From contig JAIWND010000002.1 in assembly GCA_025330725.1 (NCBI GenBank), positions 1,612,001 to 1,676,000 of the forward strand: 64,000 nt of DNA, given 5' to 3'. The DNA is from Chlamydoabsidia padenii (lineage: Eukaryota > Mucoromycota > Mucoromycetes > Mucorales > Cunninghamellaceae). The translations under genes and the position numbers were made by a program. Positions 38,999-50,364 of the stretch are shown here, in pieces. The notes under the pieces are model-generated. The model was not told where the DNA came from, made no database searches, and saw only the letters and a list, made by a program, of their open reading frames with translations. Each line of letters opens with the position of its first letter. The stretch's first letter is position 1.

Positions 38999-39590
38999 CT
39001 AAGTTGAAGAATAAACCCATAAGTATAGCAGTTTGTGTATGTATAAAATCAATTAGTTCATTCTATTTTGTTTTGGATGGATGGATGGATGGATGGGGAT
39101 GCTTACCTTAAGATGATTTTTGCGAGAGGAAGATCCAATCAATAGGTCAACCAAGCTTCTTCCTTTCAACCCACACGAGTAATTTAAAATCCCGATATTT
39201 AAAATCCCGCTGTCAGGGACAAACAAAGCACTGATGGTAAAGACAACATTAATGGTAAAGACTTTTTTATTTAAACAGGTAAAGAAGATAAAAAATGATA
39301 ATAATAACAAACATGCCTTGTAGCAAGGCAAAAGCTAACTAAATAAAACAACAGATATGATATAACATCTATATGAATATGGCAGGATGGAGAGAGGGAA
39401 GATAATGCCAATATGGTGTGAAGATAAATGAGATCGAGTATAAAGGTGCAGGTGAGTGAATTGAATGAGTGAGGGAGATGATGATAAAAGGGTCAAGATA
39501 AAAAAAAAAAAAAAGTAAAGGATAAAAAAAGAAGAATGTATGGAAGAGATGCTATAACTTGGTCGATGTATACAGTTGATTAAATTTAAT
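38999..39590. other. RPL12 promoter and NOP56 3' flank
   Basis: Contains a GGAT tetranucleotide repeat (39073-39097) and the double motif below. No gene. Confidence 0.5.
39182..39211 (-). promoter_or_regulatory. Tandem pair of the recurrent motif (RPL12)
   Basis: Two near-identical units, read on the minus strand as CAGCGGGATTTTAAAT and ATCGGGATTTTAAAT, in sense and about 185-210 bp before the RPL12 ATG. RPL23A also has a tandem sense pair. Confidence 0.65.
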
Positions 39591-41064
39591 CTAATCCTTA
39601 TTCTTCTTTTCCTTCTTTTCCTTCTTTTCCTTCTTTTCCTTCTTGTCCTTCTTTTCCTTCTTGTCCTTCTTGGTCTTCTTGGCAGGCTTGTCTTCTTCGG
39701 CTGTGTCTTCTTCGGCTGCCCGCTTCTTGGTAGGTGCGGCAGAGATGGTTTCTTCCTTTGCATCCACGATTTCTTCATCAGCAAGATCACCAAGAGAATC
39801 CATCACACGCTTCATGACTTCGGCATTCTTTTCAGGAGTAGCACCACTTTCGAAGAATTTAAGACGTTCTTCTACTTGAGCCTTCAAAGCTTGACCAAAC
39901 TTGTCAGTAGGAGATTCTATATAAATGAATGTAAATCGTTAGTAACCATTATATTTCATGTAGACCCTGTTTTTTCTTTTCCTCCTTACCAGTGAAGCAA
40001 TCGATACGAGAAGCAATGGTACACTTGTTAGCAAGATAACGAGAAATACGACCCTTGTTCTTGGCACCAGCACGACCAATAAAAGAAGAGTGATAGATCA
40101 AACCATACTTGGGAGTGTTACCCTTGGTCTTCAAAGCACGGAAGAGAGCCTTTTCAGCACCGAGGATTTGCAATGTGGAGGCAGGATACTTGGACAAGTT
40201 GGTCAAAGAACCGGCTTGAGAGATCAAACGAGCACCAACAACTTCACCAATCAAAGCAGCCAAGTTAGGGGCGACATGGCTCATCTTGGAGATAAGGTAG
40301 TTGTGGAGGTTCTTGCGGTAATCGGCCAAACTAATCACACGATCAGCAAAGTTTTGAATGTTGATCATATCGATAGGTGAGATATCAGTACCCATAGAAG
40401 CACGAGCAGCATCAAGGATTTGTTTAGCAATCGTTTCATCACCTTCCAATACTTCGGCCATGGCTTCCAAATGTTCTTCGGTCAAATCAGACTTGTTCTT
40501 GACCACCTTGACGAGTTTAGCATACTTGTAGTTATCGTTCACAATCTTGACGAGTTCAGGGAAGTGCCATGAGTACCATTCACTATATACATATAAATAT
40601 AATGAGGGGAAATGTGTTAGTTGTAAACCATGTACATCCTCTAAACCATCATTACCCTTCCTCTAGTTTCTTTTTCTTATTTACCGGACACGCATAGCAA
40701 ATGTGTTGACATCCTTATCCATTTGATCCAAGAGAGCAATAGCTTGAATGATCATGTTGTCGGATCGGTTAACGTTAAACTTGACCTTAGCACGAGAGTA
40801 ACTGTGACCGAGACCAAGTTGAGCCTTTTCGAGATCACCTTCCTTCAATTGAGACAAGAGTTTATCAGCCCACAAACGGATACCACGGATAAGTTCTTGG
40901 ACAACTTCGTCAGTGCTGCATTCAACACCAAGTTCACCCTTGATAGCACCAGCTAAGTTACGTTCAGATACACCCAATTCAACCTTGTTCTTCTTGCCAG
41001 ACTTGGGAAGATTCATTTCCAAGAAAGCCTTCAAGGATTCGTTGACAATACCTATATGAAGTTG

Positions 41065-41110
<46 letters not shown>

Positions 41111-41480
41111 GTATATACGAATCACACTACTTTACACCCATCCCTTATCGATCTTTTTTTTTTTCTTTTGGTATACCTTCAGACACATCGTTGGCGTTTT
41201 CTAAAGCGTCAGCTGCACTTTTGAAGGGAGAGAAGGACTTGAGCTTGATCATTTGACCAAACTTGGCGAGATCAGTCACCGTTTCCTGGACTTGAGCAAG
41301 CTTGGCGCCGATTTCTTCAGACTGTAAACGTTCGAATAAGGCGTAACCTGAAGCAGTTTCGAATAAGACGTAGTTGACCTATCCATACAAAGAGATATAA
41401 AAAAGTCAGTCAGTCAGTCTGTATGATTTAGTCAATGTAGTAAAAAGTAAGAGTTGGGTTTTTTTTATCCTATTTACCAT
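39591..41480 (-). CDS. NOP56: Box C/D snoRNP core protein Nop56
   Basis: Nucleolar scaffold of box C/D snoRNPs, needed for 2'-O-methylation and 60S assembly. Exons 41480-41478 (the ATG alone), 41378-41177, 41051-40685, 40582-39990 and 39916-39591 give 496 aa. The N-terminal domain ([16 protein letters not shown]), coiled coil, and Nop domain with [44 protein letters not shown] and [12 protein letters not shown] agree with Nop56 rather than Nop58. The C-terminus is a KKEKKDKK lysine/glutamate tail. The ATG-only first exon follows from the in-phase acceptor before VNYVLF and the ATG|GTAAAT donor. Intron 2 has a 39-nt A run. Confidence 0.93.
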
Positions 41481-42114
41481 TATAAAGTGTTTTGGGAAGG
41501 ATCAAGAAGAGAAAGAAAAAAAAAAATAATGCTGTCCACTTTTTTTTGTTTTCATGTGGCTTGTCAAGACAACGCCGAAAAAGTCAATTCGGCGTTTAAA
41601 ATCCACATATGCGATATTTGCGGGCAAAAAAGAGAACAAACTCACACGGGCTCAAACATATCAAGAGCATCATTGCATACATCTTTCTTTTAATGGAATA
41701 ATCTACATAAAACTAGTTATTTAGCTCTACTGACAAGAAGTAATGAACTGTACTACATTTGAAAACAATTGATCTTGACAGAAGTGTCTTGCCAAAAGTC
41801 TGTGCGACCACTGCTATGTCGGGATGTGAATATTTCTCGGGTGGAAGGTGAGAAAATGAAATTCCAACTTCTCTTTCTTCCTTTTTTCTTCCCTAAAGTA
41901 TATACATTGCCTTGTCGTTGTTTTTTTGTGGACCTCTTTTTTTTAACCACATTATATATCCCTATATATTATCAATATATATTAGTCTTCAAACATTTTA
42001 TAGCCATATTCCATACTCAGGTCTACTCCTTTTTATTCTTCATCCATCCTCCCGCCCACATACCTTCCTTGAACACAAGTAGTCTTACATTTTAACAAAT
42101 CTACTTTTGACATC
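41481..42114. other. Divergent promoter region of NOP56 and ataxin-2
   Basis: No gene. A single clear motif copy at 41819 points towards ataxin-2. Confidence 0.5.
41819..41837 (+). promoter_or_regulatory. Recurrent motif, sense to ataxin-2
   Basis: GTCGGGATGTGAATATTTC, 296 bp before the ataxin-2 ATG in the NOP56/ataxin-2 divergent region. Confidence 0.6.
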
Positions 42115-45100
42115 ATGTCCTTCAACACTGGCTCCAAACCTCAAGGGAAGAAACAAGACACAACCCATACAAAGCAAAATCAAAGGTATATAAACTCATT
42201 ACTTGCTTCATCCATTATTTAAACAGCACTTTATTAACAGTTTTAATATTTGTATGTGAGTAGTCGCGGGAACAAAAAGTGGTCAGCAAACAACAATCAT
42301 ACACAAAATAATAGTACACGTGGTGGAAACTATCATACACCGTTCAATAACAATAACAACGGAACCACCCAATCGAGCAGTAATTCCTCTACCATGATAG
42401 AGGACCACGACCTGTTACATCATATGCACGATAGGATGTTATTTTTACTTGGTAATCTATACGTAAGTTGAAAAAAAAAAAAAAAAGTATACAGAAGTAG
42501 ATGGACAAACTGACTGACTTTTATTATGATTTCTTTATAGGGTAGTAAAGTTCAGGTGACGGTACGTAACGGAACCAAATATGAAGGAATATTCCAAGGT
42601 GCAACGACTGAAGGTGATCTTGGTGTATCCTTAACTTTGGCACGAAAAATTCATGATCCCGCTACGCCTGCCATCGACAAATCCAAATCTACCCTGTCGC
42701 CGGTTTTACCTTCTCTCTTAATCTTTTCAAAGGACCTAGTTGAAATCACCGCTTTGGATACTGATTTGACTGCGGGCGAAGCTTCTTGGCCTGAAAAGGA
42801 TAGTAAGTACATGACTAAGATGATGACCAAAAGGCATTGATGATAACCAATATTTCTTTTTGATAGCATTCAAGACTGATACCGACATTAGTGGAAAAGG
42901 AGAATTCAAAGAAAGGCAACTACACAAGTGGAATCCGGAATTACCAGAAGGTGGTGGTATATTGGAATCATTGGAGGATGGTTTACAATCAAGCAACGGT
43001 GGTGGCTCTTGGGATCAATTTGCTGCGAATGAAAAACTATTTGGCTTAAAAACTGACTTTGATGAAGAATTATACACCACTCACTTGAATAGATCAGCTC
43101 CTGATTACAAGGATCGTGAAAAGCGGGCTATCGAAAAAGCAAATGAAATACAAAAGGTAAACAATTATGTGATGTAGTATGTCAAGGATGTATATTGTAA
43201 AACTAACCTCCTTTTTTTATAACACTCTCTCTTAGTCAGCAACGAACAACCCTCATATGCTTGAAGAACGCAATATAACTATGACGAACGACAGTGGAAT
43301 GGATGAAGAAGACAAATATGGTGCGGTGATCCGTGATCATCAAGAAAAGGATAATGTATATCTTCCTCCTGCTATTCGCGACAAGCAACCTCAGCCCAAA
43401 CCACAAGAACGACTTGCAAACTTACCTAGCTTTCCTCCCGGTAGCCCTCTTCACAAACTGAAAACTGGTATTTTGGCCAATGGATCCTCCTCTCTACATG
43501 AATCAAGCAACTTGAAGGTAAAAGAACATAAAAATTGATCAAACATTACTGAATCATCTTTTGTGTTGTTTCATTGGAAAGAAGCCGATCAACGACAAAC
43601 AGGCACCAAAGCGATTCGAATGTGAAGTCGCCGACTCATTCCAACAATTTGCCAGGCGGGAAAAGGGCAAATTACAAGCAAAAAGAAAAGCACTAAACAA
43701 GAAAGAACAAAGGGATACGATGGCGGAATTGTTGGACTTTCATAAAAACTTCAAGCTTAACATGCCTGCTCCTCCCGACATGTTACCTCTCTTGGCCAAA
43801 AGCAAAAAGTCGCCTACTTCATCTTCTGGTACCAATCCTAGCGACAAGTCTTCCTCGGAATCCTCTCCTGGGTCACAGCAAACATCCGATTCAGTAACAG
43901 CAACAAACACGGCGAAAAAAGCGACAGAGGCAACGAAATCTTCAATTGACTCTAACGACTCCAAGAAATCTGGATTCAAATTCAACATCAAAGCAACTGA
44001 ATTCAAACCTAATCCTGCTGCCGCTGCGTTTGTACCAGTAAGAACCTAATCTTTTTATCAATAATCATTACCACCCAACTCACTTTTACTATATCCTTTT
44101 GATCAGGGGGGTGCCAAAATAGGAACATCGGCGGATGAATCAGCTACTGTAACCCATCGACCTTTAAGAAAGGGTGGCTTTGATGACCCTGTTACTATTG
44201 CCGAGATATTCAAAAGCCCACTTGCAAAAGGGAAAAACAAAAAGCCTAACACTATTGGTAAGAGAAAAAAATTCACTATGGATTTGATGGTATATATGAA
44301 CTCATATTTACTCATTTTGTAGGACCCACTTGGCCCTATGGCTCGAAGCAATATAGGCACCAATTCAATCAATACAACCCTTACTCAGAAGATATGTTTA
44401 CTGGATATCCTGCTCCTGCTTATGGATATGGTTACCCTCAATACCGCTACCATCAGGTAAAACAATGACTTGGAACAATAAATAGATTCACTCACTCTTT
44501 TTCTTTTTTCTTGTTTTAGCAATATGTCCCTGGTATGCCTACCATTCCAGTACAACAACAAAATGTCTCATACATGAGTCCTCAGGTAATTGATGAAAAA
44601 AGACTTCAAAATGATGGCTTACTCTCTAACTTGATCTTTATATGACTCTAGTTTGTACCCAGTGTCCCAATCACTAATGCGCCAATGCATCACGGTGGCT
44701 ACAGTCCGCAAATGCCAAATGGATCGCCTCGTAAGTACCTACGAATCTCACAACTTGTAAAACATAGTGACTTTATCTCTCTTTTATATATATCTCAATA
44801 GATGGCTCGCCGTTTCCTCCACAAGGTTATTCGTCTCCTCAGAGATCACCTATGCCACCTCCAAATGGTCTTCCTCCTCCTCCTCCTCCTCCTCAGGCAT
44901 ATCAATATCAAGGTAACCATTCTCCAAGTAAGGAACATGAACAAGATCGGAATTAAATGGACATGTTAAACTAACCACATATCCTATTTGTAGGTGGACC
45001 TATGCCTGTACGGTACACTCCTGAAATGATGACTCCTCCTTCTGGCACACCTGTCATGATGCAACAACACCAAAGACCGGTAATGGAACATAAAAGCCCT

Positions 45101-45244
45101 GGTGCGACTCATTATCCTTCGACAAACTACTCTCCTGAACGCATGAATTCTCGTAAGTTTGTAATCATGGGTGGGATTTGTAACTGATTGAACAACTCAA
45201 ACATTATATATACAGCCTCTCAAACTGATTTGACCGAACCATGA
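42115..45244 (+). CDS. Ataxin-2/Pbp1 homologue
   Basis: RNA-associated protein of stress granules and poly(A)-binding-protein complexes. Thirteen exons (42115-42185, 42264-42462, 42541-42802, 42867-43156, 43236-43517, 43582-44037, 44107-44257, 44323-44456, 44520-44585, 44652-44730, 44802-44912, 44994-45152, 45216-45244) close to 762 aa. The Lsm domain (MLFLLGNLYGSKVQVTVRNG, YEGIFQGA) lies near residues 75-175. The LsmAD region (WDQFAANEKLFGLKTDFDEELYTT) follows near 230. A PAM2 motif, FNIKATEFKPNPAAAAFVP, near residues 500-518 would bind the MLLE domain of Pab1. The tail is Pro/Gln/Tyr-rich. Order and motifs match ataxin-2; an Asn-rich stretch precedes the Lsm domain. Confidence 0.93.
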
Positions 45245-45581
45245 CTTTCTTCTTGGCCTCTCCACCTAGTTTAGTTTACAGATTCCCCCTTTTGAAATTG
45301 GACCTTTTACCACACACTCACACACCTCTCTTCCCCATCTCCTCTACATTATATGCCACCATCATTACTGTCTTTTTACTTGGTAATAATAAAATTCAAT
45401 TGGTTTGGGTTTGTTTTAAACTGTGGTCCTTTTATTTTTTTTATGTGTGTAGCATCTTGGTGTCACCATTAGGTTGAAGGCGGGGGTTGAAAAATGGATT
45501 TCAAATCACTTTATTTTTTTCTCGTCGTTTGTTTTCTTCTCTTTTACTTTTGCAACTACTTTTTATCCAGATCAAAAGGCC
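45245..45581. other. Spacer between ataxin-2 and UPF0538
   Basis: 3' flank of ataxin-2 with AATAAAATTC, then the motif at 45480 and a T-rich leader. Confidence 0.4.
45480..45497 (+). promoter_or_regulatory. Recurrent motif, sense to UPF0538 gene
   Basis: GCGGGGGTTGAAAAATGG, 102 bp before the ATG at 45582; a diverged but well-placed copy. Confidence 0.5.
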
Positions 45582-46316
45582 ATGTCCGACACTGAACTCA
45601 CCAATCATAAGCGACCCAGCACCGATGCTGTGATTACCATTCGTTGCATCAAATCCTTCGAATACCGTACTTGTAAAAGCCTTGTCCTCCAACATGTCAA
45701 TCTCGAAACGACCACCGTGGGTGAATTGAAGGAACTTGTTCGTGATAGTAAGTAGAATAGCCGGAAATGTTGATGACCGAAAGGATGGATTGAATATGGG
45801 GGAAAAGGGGATCTACAATCTGTTACTCTTCGTTTATCTTATTTTATTTATTTTTTTGGTGATGGGTGGACTATGATAGAAATACGAACGACCTCTGGCT
45901 GGAAACCCTATTTGAATGTTGTATTTGGTAAGTGGGACCATACAATATACTATAGACCATGACTGACTGATATCTCTCTTTTCTTAAATAGATACCTTAA
46001 AGTTGTACACTGTTGCTCATGGACACAAGGTAAAGAGAATAGTGAAAAATAGGAATTGGATACTGACGTTAACAATATATGATAGACAATGAATCTGATC
46101 ATCAACATGGAAGACGACGATAGATTGATTTACTCGGATGATTCTGCTGCTCTTGCCTGGTTAGGCTTAGGTAAGTTAATCCAACACTTTGTCAGCTCTC
46201 TTATCCTAACTCTTTCTTTATATATACATATATATATAGAAAACGAAACTGAAGTCTCCTTCTTCAACCGGGAACAATACGAAGCATACAAGCTTCATCC
46301 TGATATGAAGTGGTAA
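45582..46316 (+). CDS. UPF0538 (C2orf76-like) protein
   Basis: Small ubiquitin-like-fold protein of unknown function. Five exons, 45582-45747, 45880-45927, 45992-46029, 46086-46170 and 46240-46316, give 137 aa, the usual length. It matches C2orf76 along its length: ITIRCIKSFEYRTCKSLVLQHVNL, then YDTLKLYTVAHGHKTMNLII-like, EDDDRLIYSDDSAALAWLGL, and the ending ETEVSFFNREQYEAYKLHP. Confidence 0.85.
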
Positions 46317-46736
46317 TACTAGTTTAGTTTAGTTTGTTCATGTATAATAAAAATGTGTGGGGATTTGCTGTTAATATGGATGAATTCAAAAACCTGCATC
46401 TTGGTTGATTATTTTGACTGGGATACTATATCATAATAGGTGGGGAATTTGACTTAAACTTTCAAGTGATAGTAGGATTGGGTTTGTAATCACGAAGAAT
46501 GTAGCTTGGCTGTGCTGTATTAAAAAAAATACTTGCTATTAATGATACGGATCTCTGTAGGCTTACCACTCTTTTCCGGACGTGGATGATAAAGGGGTAA
46601 AGAGTAAAATAGCAAACATATTCTCCTAATCATACAGTTTATAGCTTTTGAATCTTTTGAATAAAGCTTCATGTGTTTATATAATCAGGTACCTATCATG
46701 TAATTCTGGGATCGACTTACCAGTGCGAAACCCATG

Positions 46737-46758
46737 GCGGGGTTTGCAATTTAAATTA
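46737..46758 (+). promoter_or_regulatory. Recurrent motif copy
   Basis: GGCGGGGTTTGCAATTTAAA, followed by CTTGCATGATAAG about 10 bp later. No gene begins nearby. Confidence 0.4.
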
Positions 46759-46930
46759 GTGTACCTCTTGCATGATAAGACTCAAAACCTCGCAGGCCAG
46801 TATTGTAGAATGTGATTATATGCCCATTTTACTATATAAATTGGACTTATATTTATTGCATATATATTATTTAGTAACATACAAGATGTATCTTGCGGTT
46901 CAAGAACCATCAACTGCCTGACCGTATCGA

Positions 46931-46946
46931 GCGGGATTTGAAAATC
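46931..46946 (+). promoter_or_regulatory. Recurrent motif copy with TTGCATGA partner
   Basis: GCGGGATTTGAAAATC, with CTTGCATGATTT about 10 bp downstream. No gene starts within 600 bp. Confidence 0.45.
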
Positions 46947-47390
46947 AATTCCTTGCATGATTTAATGCTCATACTTACCTCCTCGTGCACGCAGTATGAG
47001 ATAAAGCAGTTATATAAGATCATTTGCAAAACCTCATATGGGAAGTATGCGCCCTTAATATATTGCCTCCGGGTAAATTGAAGTCGAGTTAATTCATGAA
47101 CATTTGTGCTTGTAAAAGAAAGCCTTTTGGTTCCAGAACAGTGGAAAATCAAAAGCCGGTGTTTGAAATTTGCCTCCTTTTTTTCAATCAAACTGAAAAT
47201 AGAAACTAAAAGACGAATATGACAAGTGTGTGTTCACAAGGAGTGGATTCAAATCCATTTATGAACAAATGTAAAAAAGAAGAAGAACCCTAATGTTAAA
47301 CTAACAGAAAGCTAAAAATAACACCGATGCAAGTCTGTAGTTCATTTAAAAGGTGTGTCGATATAAGGAGGAAGGAAATCAAAACCCATT

Positions 47391-47407
47391 GGCGGGGATT
47401 AAATTGC
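47391..47407 (+). promoter_or_regulatory. Recurrent motif, sense to LysM gene
   Basis: GGCGGGGATTAAATTGC, running into GCATGG, 223 bp before the LysM ATG. Confidence 0.5.
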
Positions 47408-47613
47408 ATGGAAGAGTGGTTTCGGTCGTTGCTTACCTAAAAATCTTCCTTTTTAAAGCTTATTGATATAATTAGTCCTCCTTGGAATAAATAACTGTCT
47501 TTTTCTTCTTCCTTTCTTTTTTTTTTTTTTTTTTTTTTTTTGAAAAAAAACCTCAAGTCTTTGTATCTTTTCCCCCTACCCATTCCTTTACTTTACTTTT
47601 TGTTTTATTTTTT

Positions 47614-48838
47614 ATGTCCATTATAAATCCAACTATGAAGAAACATTCCGTAGGCTTCGCTTTGTTTTTTTTCTTCTCTCTCTTTTTTACTGCTACAGGT
47701 GCTGCTACTTGTAACAAAACGCATACTGTGGCCGCCGGCGAATCGGTAATGTCATTACTCTTTTCCTTTTTAAGTGATCTACTATGATGATTCTTCATTG
47801 TCCCCCTTATCTTACACTTTATTTTCTCAAAATAGTGTAGAAGTATTGCCGCAGATGCTAATATCTCCTCCGGGGACTTTCTTGCGTGGAATCCCTCTTG
47901 TAAGTTTAACTCCAAGTAATACATTTGTCTGTTATACAATAGGCTGTAACATTTTACCTTTATATAGTGAAAAAAACTAATTGCCATGGTCTTCACGTTG
48001 GACAAACCGTTTGTATTGGGTAAGGGGAACTTCGACAATGCAAATGACCATTTTTGAAAGACCGCTTCTAATCGGGATTTGAATTGTTTCTTTCAGGATC
48101 TCCAATCACCACTCATCACCTACCAAAACAACCCCAACAGAAACCACAAAAAAGGCCAAGAAACCAAAACCTACATCAGAACCTACTTATCTCCCTGGAT
48201 TGACACTTGCAGTAACAGACGAGACCCAATTTTGTTTATTGCTTCCTTCTTCTCCTGGAAATCGTGATAATCATAACGGCACGATTGACCCCGACGCTAT
48301 TGCTAGTTCTGAAAAGAATGCCACTGTGTTTTGTACGATGGAAGACATGGCTCCTGGTGCTCAATTGATGCCTGAAGACTTTATTACTTTGGCAGAATAT
48401 CAGTACAATACTACAGCGGAGTTTGTCCAAGTCAGGGGTAAAATCGATCGAGAAAAGTATGATCTATCAAAATCAGATGGTGGCGGACAGGTATGGCACA
48501 TAAAATAAAATAAAAAAATAAAAAAAGGATCCATTGGATGATATGACATACTCATCCGAATTGGTTTTGATTGTTGTAGTATGATAACCATGGTCAAGGC
48601 TCTCCTCCTCTATCCATGTGCTTAGGGTATCGCTATTATGTATCTTTGATTGAACCTGACATTCAAGGGTTCTGTATTCGCTGGTAAGTATACATAGATC
48701 TATCTGCATGAAAAGGAATATCCTATAACCCCTTTATCTTTTTATTTCCATAGCTGTCAATCCTATCAAGACTGCAATGCATCAAGAAGTGAATATGGCT
48801 GCAAACGAGTCATCCCGGCGCTAGATTATTCTATTTGA
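47614..48838 (+). CDS. Secreted LysM-domain protein with cysteine-rich tail
   Basis: Predicted secreted protein that would bind chitin or other N-acetylglucosamine polymers. Six exons, 47614-47745, 47836-47899, 47968-48019, 48097-48490, 48580-48683 and 48754-48838, close to 276 aa. A hydrophobic signal peptide (ALFFFFSLFFTATGA) precedes one LysM: CNKTHTVAAGESCRSIAADANIS, then FLAWNPSLKKTNC and LHVGQTVCIG. A Thr/Lys/Pro-rich linker follows. The C-terminal ~150 residues carry six to eight cysteines (FCLLLP, VFCTMEDM, MCLGYRYY, FCIRWCCQSYQDCN, YGCKR) and match no domain I know. Alternative start at MKKHSVG is possible. Intron 3 contains a near-perfect copy of the recurrent motif (48071). Confidence 0.85.
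48071..48086 (+). promoter_or_regulatory. Recurrent motif inside a LysM-gene intron
   Basis: ATCGGGATTTGAATTG sits 10 bp before the acceptor. It could drive a shorter transcript lacking the LysM, or be tolerated by chance. Confidence 0.45.
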
Positions 48839-48890
48839 TTACCCTTCATTTAATAAACAAAAAACCCTTTTTGGGTCATGATCTTCCAAA

Positions 48891-48909
48891 GCGGGATTCG
48901 AAAATATAG
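48891..48909 (+). promoter_or_regulatory. Recurrent motif, sense to EamA transporter
   Basis: GCGGGATTCGAAAATATAG, 129 bp before the transporter ATG, in a spacer of only 181 bp. Confidence 0.6.
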
Positions 48910-49019
48910 TTTAAAAATTGACTGACTACGATAATCTGCGGCTGGCAAAAAGTCTTTTTTCTTCCTTCCTTCCTTCCTCCTCTTTTTTTTTTTTTTTACA
49001 ACAATCCTTATATTGGCAC

Positions 49020-50238
49020 ATGACGAACGAACAGACTCCTTTAATCCCTCAACCTGTTGGATCCGACTCCATAGCTAATCGTCATTCTATCCGTAAAAGG
49101 GAAGCTAGTGGTTTGTTCTGTATGGCTTTGTCAGCATTAGGCTTCTCCTCCCAGTCCTTGTTTGTCAAACTCAGCGGTGCAAGTTTCCCTTCATTTGAAA
49201 TTGTATTTGCTCGATCTATTATTCAATCGACCCTTGGTCTTATTGGTTGCTACTGGCTTGGTGTGCATCCTTTGGGCGATGTAAAGGTCAGGCCTTGGTT
49301 GGTCTTTCGCGGTCTTGTGGGAAGTTTAGGATTGGCCCTCTTCTTTTATAGTATCACACAATTACCTTTGGCTGATGCAACAGGTAATGAAGATAACCAA
49401 CCTTCCAATATAAGGTTATACTAGTACTAAATTATATATATATACTAGTGATCTTCTTTTTAGGACCCATGTTCACTGCGATCCTAGCGGCTATTGTTTT
49501 GGGTGAACCCTTCACCCTATTTGATGGTATCTGCTCCGTCTTTTGCTTATTCGGTGTAGTCTTGGTCTCTAAACCCGAATTCCTATTTGGTGATGGTGAT
49601 ATTGTTGGTGATGCATACTGGACTCGTATCATTGCCATCCTCTGCTCTTTACTTGGTGCTGTCATGTCCGCTTTTGCTTATTGCACAGTTAGAAAAATCG
49701 GTCGGGGTGCATCTTATATGGTCCATATTATTTATTTTGGCGGTATCTCTTGTATTATTAGTGCGATTGGAATGTGCTTTCAAGGTGCAATCATGCCTTC
49801 AGGTGCAAAGGAATATACAACACTATTATTGGTCGGTATCACTGCTTTTATTGGCCAATGCCTCTTGACTCAAGGGTAAGTTGGGAAAGGGAAGGATTGG
49901 ATTGGGCAATAGATATTTATTCTTTTTTTTTTTTTATTATTATTATTATGGGTGGTGGTGATGTTAGATTGCAAATGGCTCCTGCTGGTCCAGGTAAGGA
50001 GATAATCAATATGAAAATAAGGAGAAGGAAGGGGGGACTAGTTTTTATGACTAACTTGCTTATATGTTATGTAGGGACATTGATGCGTATGAATGATGTT
50101 GTTTTTGCATTCTTGTTTGGTATATTTATTCTTCATGAATATCCTGATATATATAGTATTGCAGGTGCTTCATTGATTGTATTGATGACAACGGCTCTTG
50201 GTCTTCACAGATGGTGGTCTTCTCGCAGCCGGCAATAG
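49020..50238 (+). CDS. EamA/DMT-family membrane transporter (SLC35G-like)
   Basis: Predicted ten-helix carrier of the drug/metabolite transporter superfamily; substrate unknown. Exons 49020-49383, 49449-49875, 49968-49993 (26 nt) and 50075-50238 give 326 aa. The first EamA repeat shows MALSALGFSSQSLFVKL and FRGLVGSLGLALFFYSITQLPLADAT, continuing VIFFLGPMFTAILAAIVLGE across the first intron. The second repeat shows CSLLGAVMSAFAYCTVRKIG, LLLVGITAFIGQCLLTQG and FAFLFGIFILHEYPDIYSIAGASLIV. It resembles yeast YMR253C and human SLC35G proteins. The cytosolic start TPLIPQP is short. Confidence 0.88.
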
Positions 50239-50260
50239 AATATAGGATTGGATACTTAGA

Positions 50261-50273
50261 TTTAAATCCCGCC
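50261..50273 (-). promoter_or_regulatory. Recurrent motif upstream of the helical secreted protein
   Basis: TTTAAATCCCGCC on the plus strand, 92 bp before the ATG at 50365 and antisense to it. Confidence 0.5.
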
Positions 50274-50364
50274 ATGTCATCTTTGTTTTTTTTATTCCCC
50301 GTTTTTTTTTTTTTTTATTTGCCTTCTTCACTCTTCTTTCCCCAACTCCCCTTTTAAAACTATA

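Larger units (their letters stand above)
46317..47613. other. Non-coding region with three motif copies
   Basis: No gene is supported. Motifs at 46737, 46931 and 47391 are each near GCATG or TTGCATGA. A 22-nt T run lies at 47518-47540, just before the LysM gene. Confidence 0.5.
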
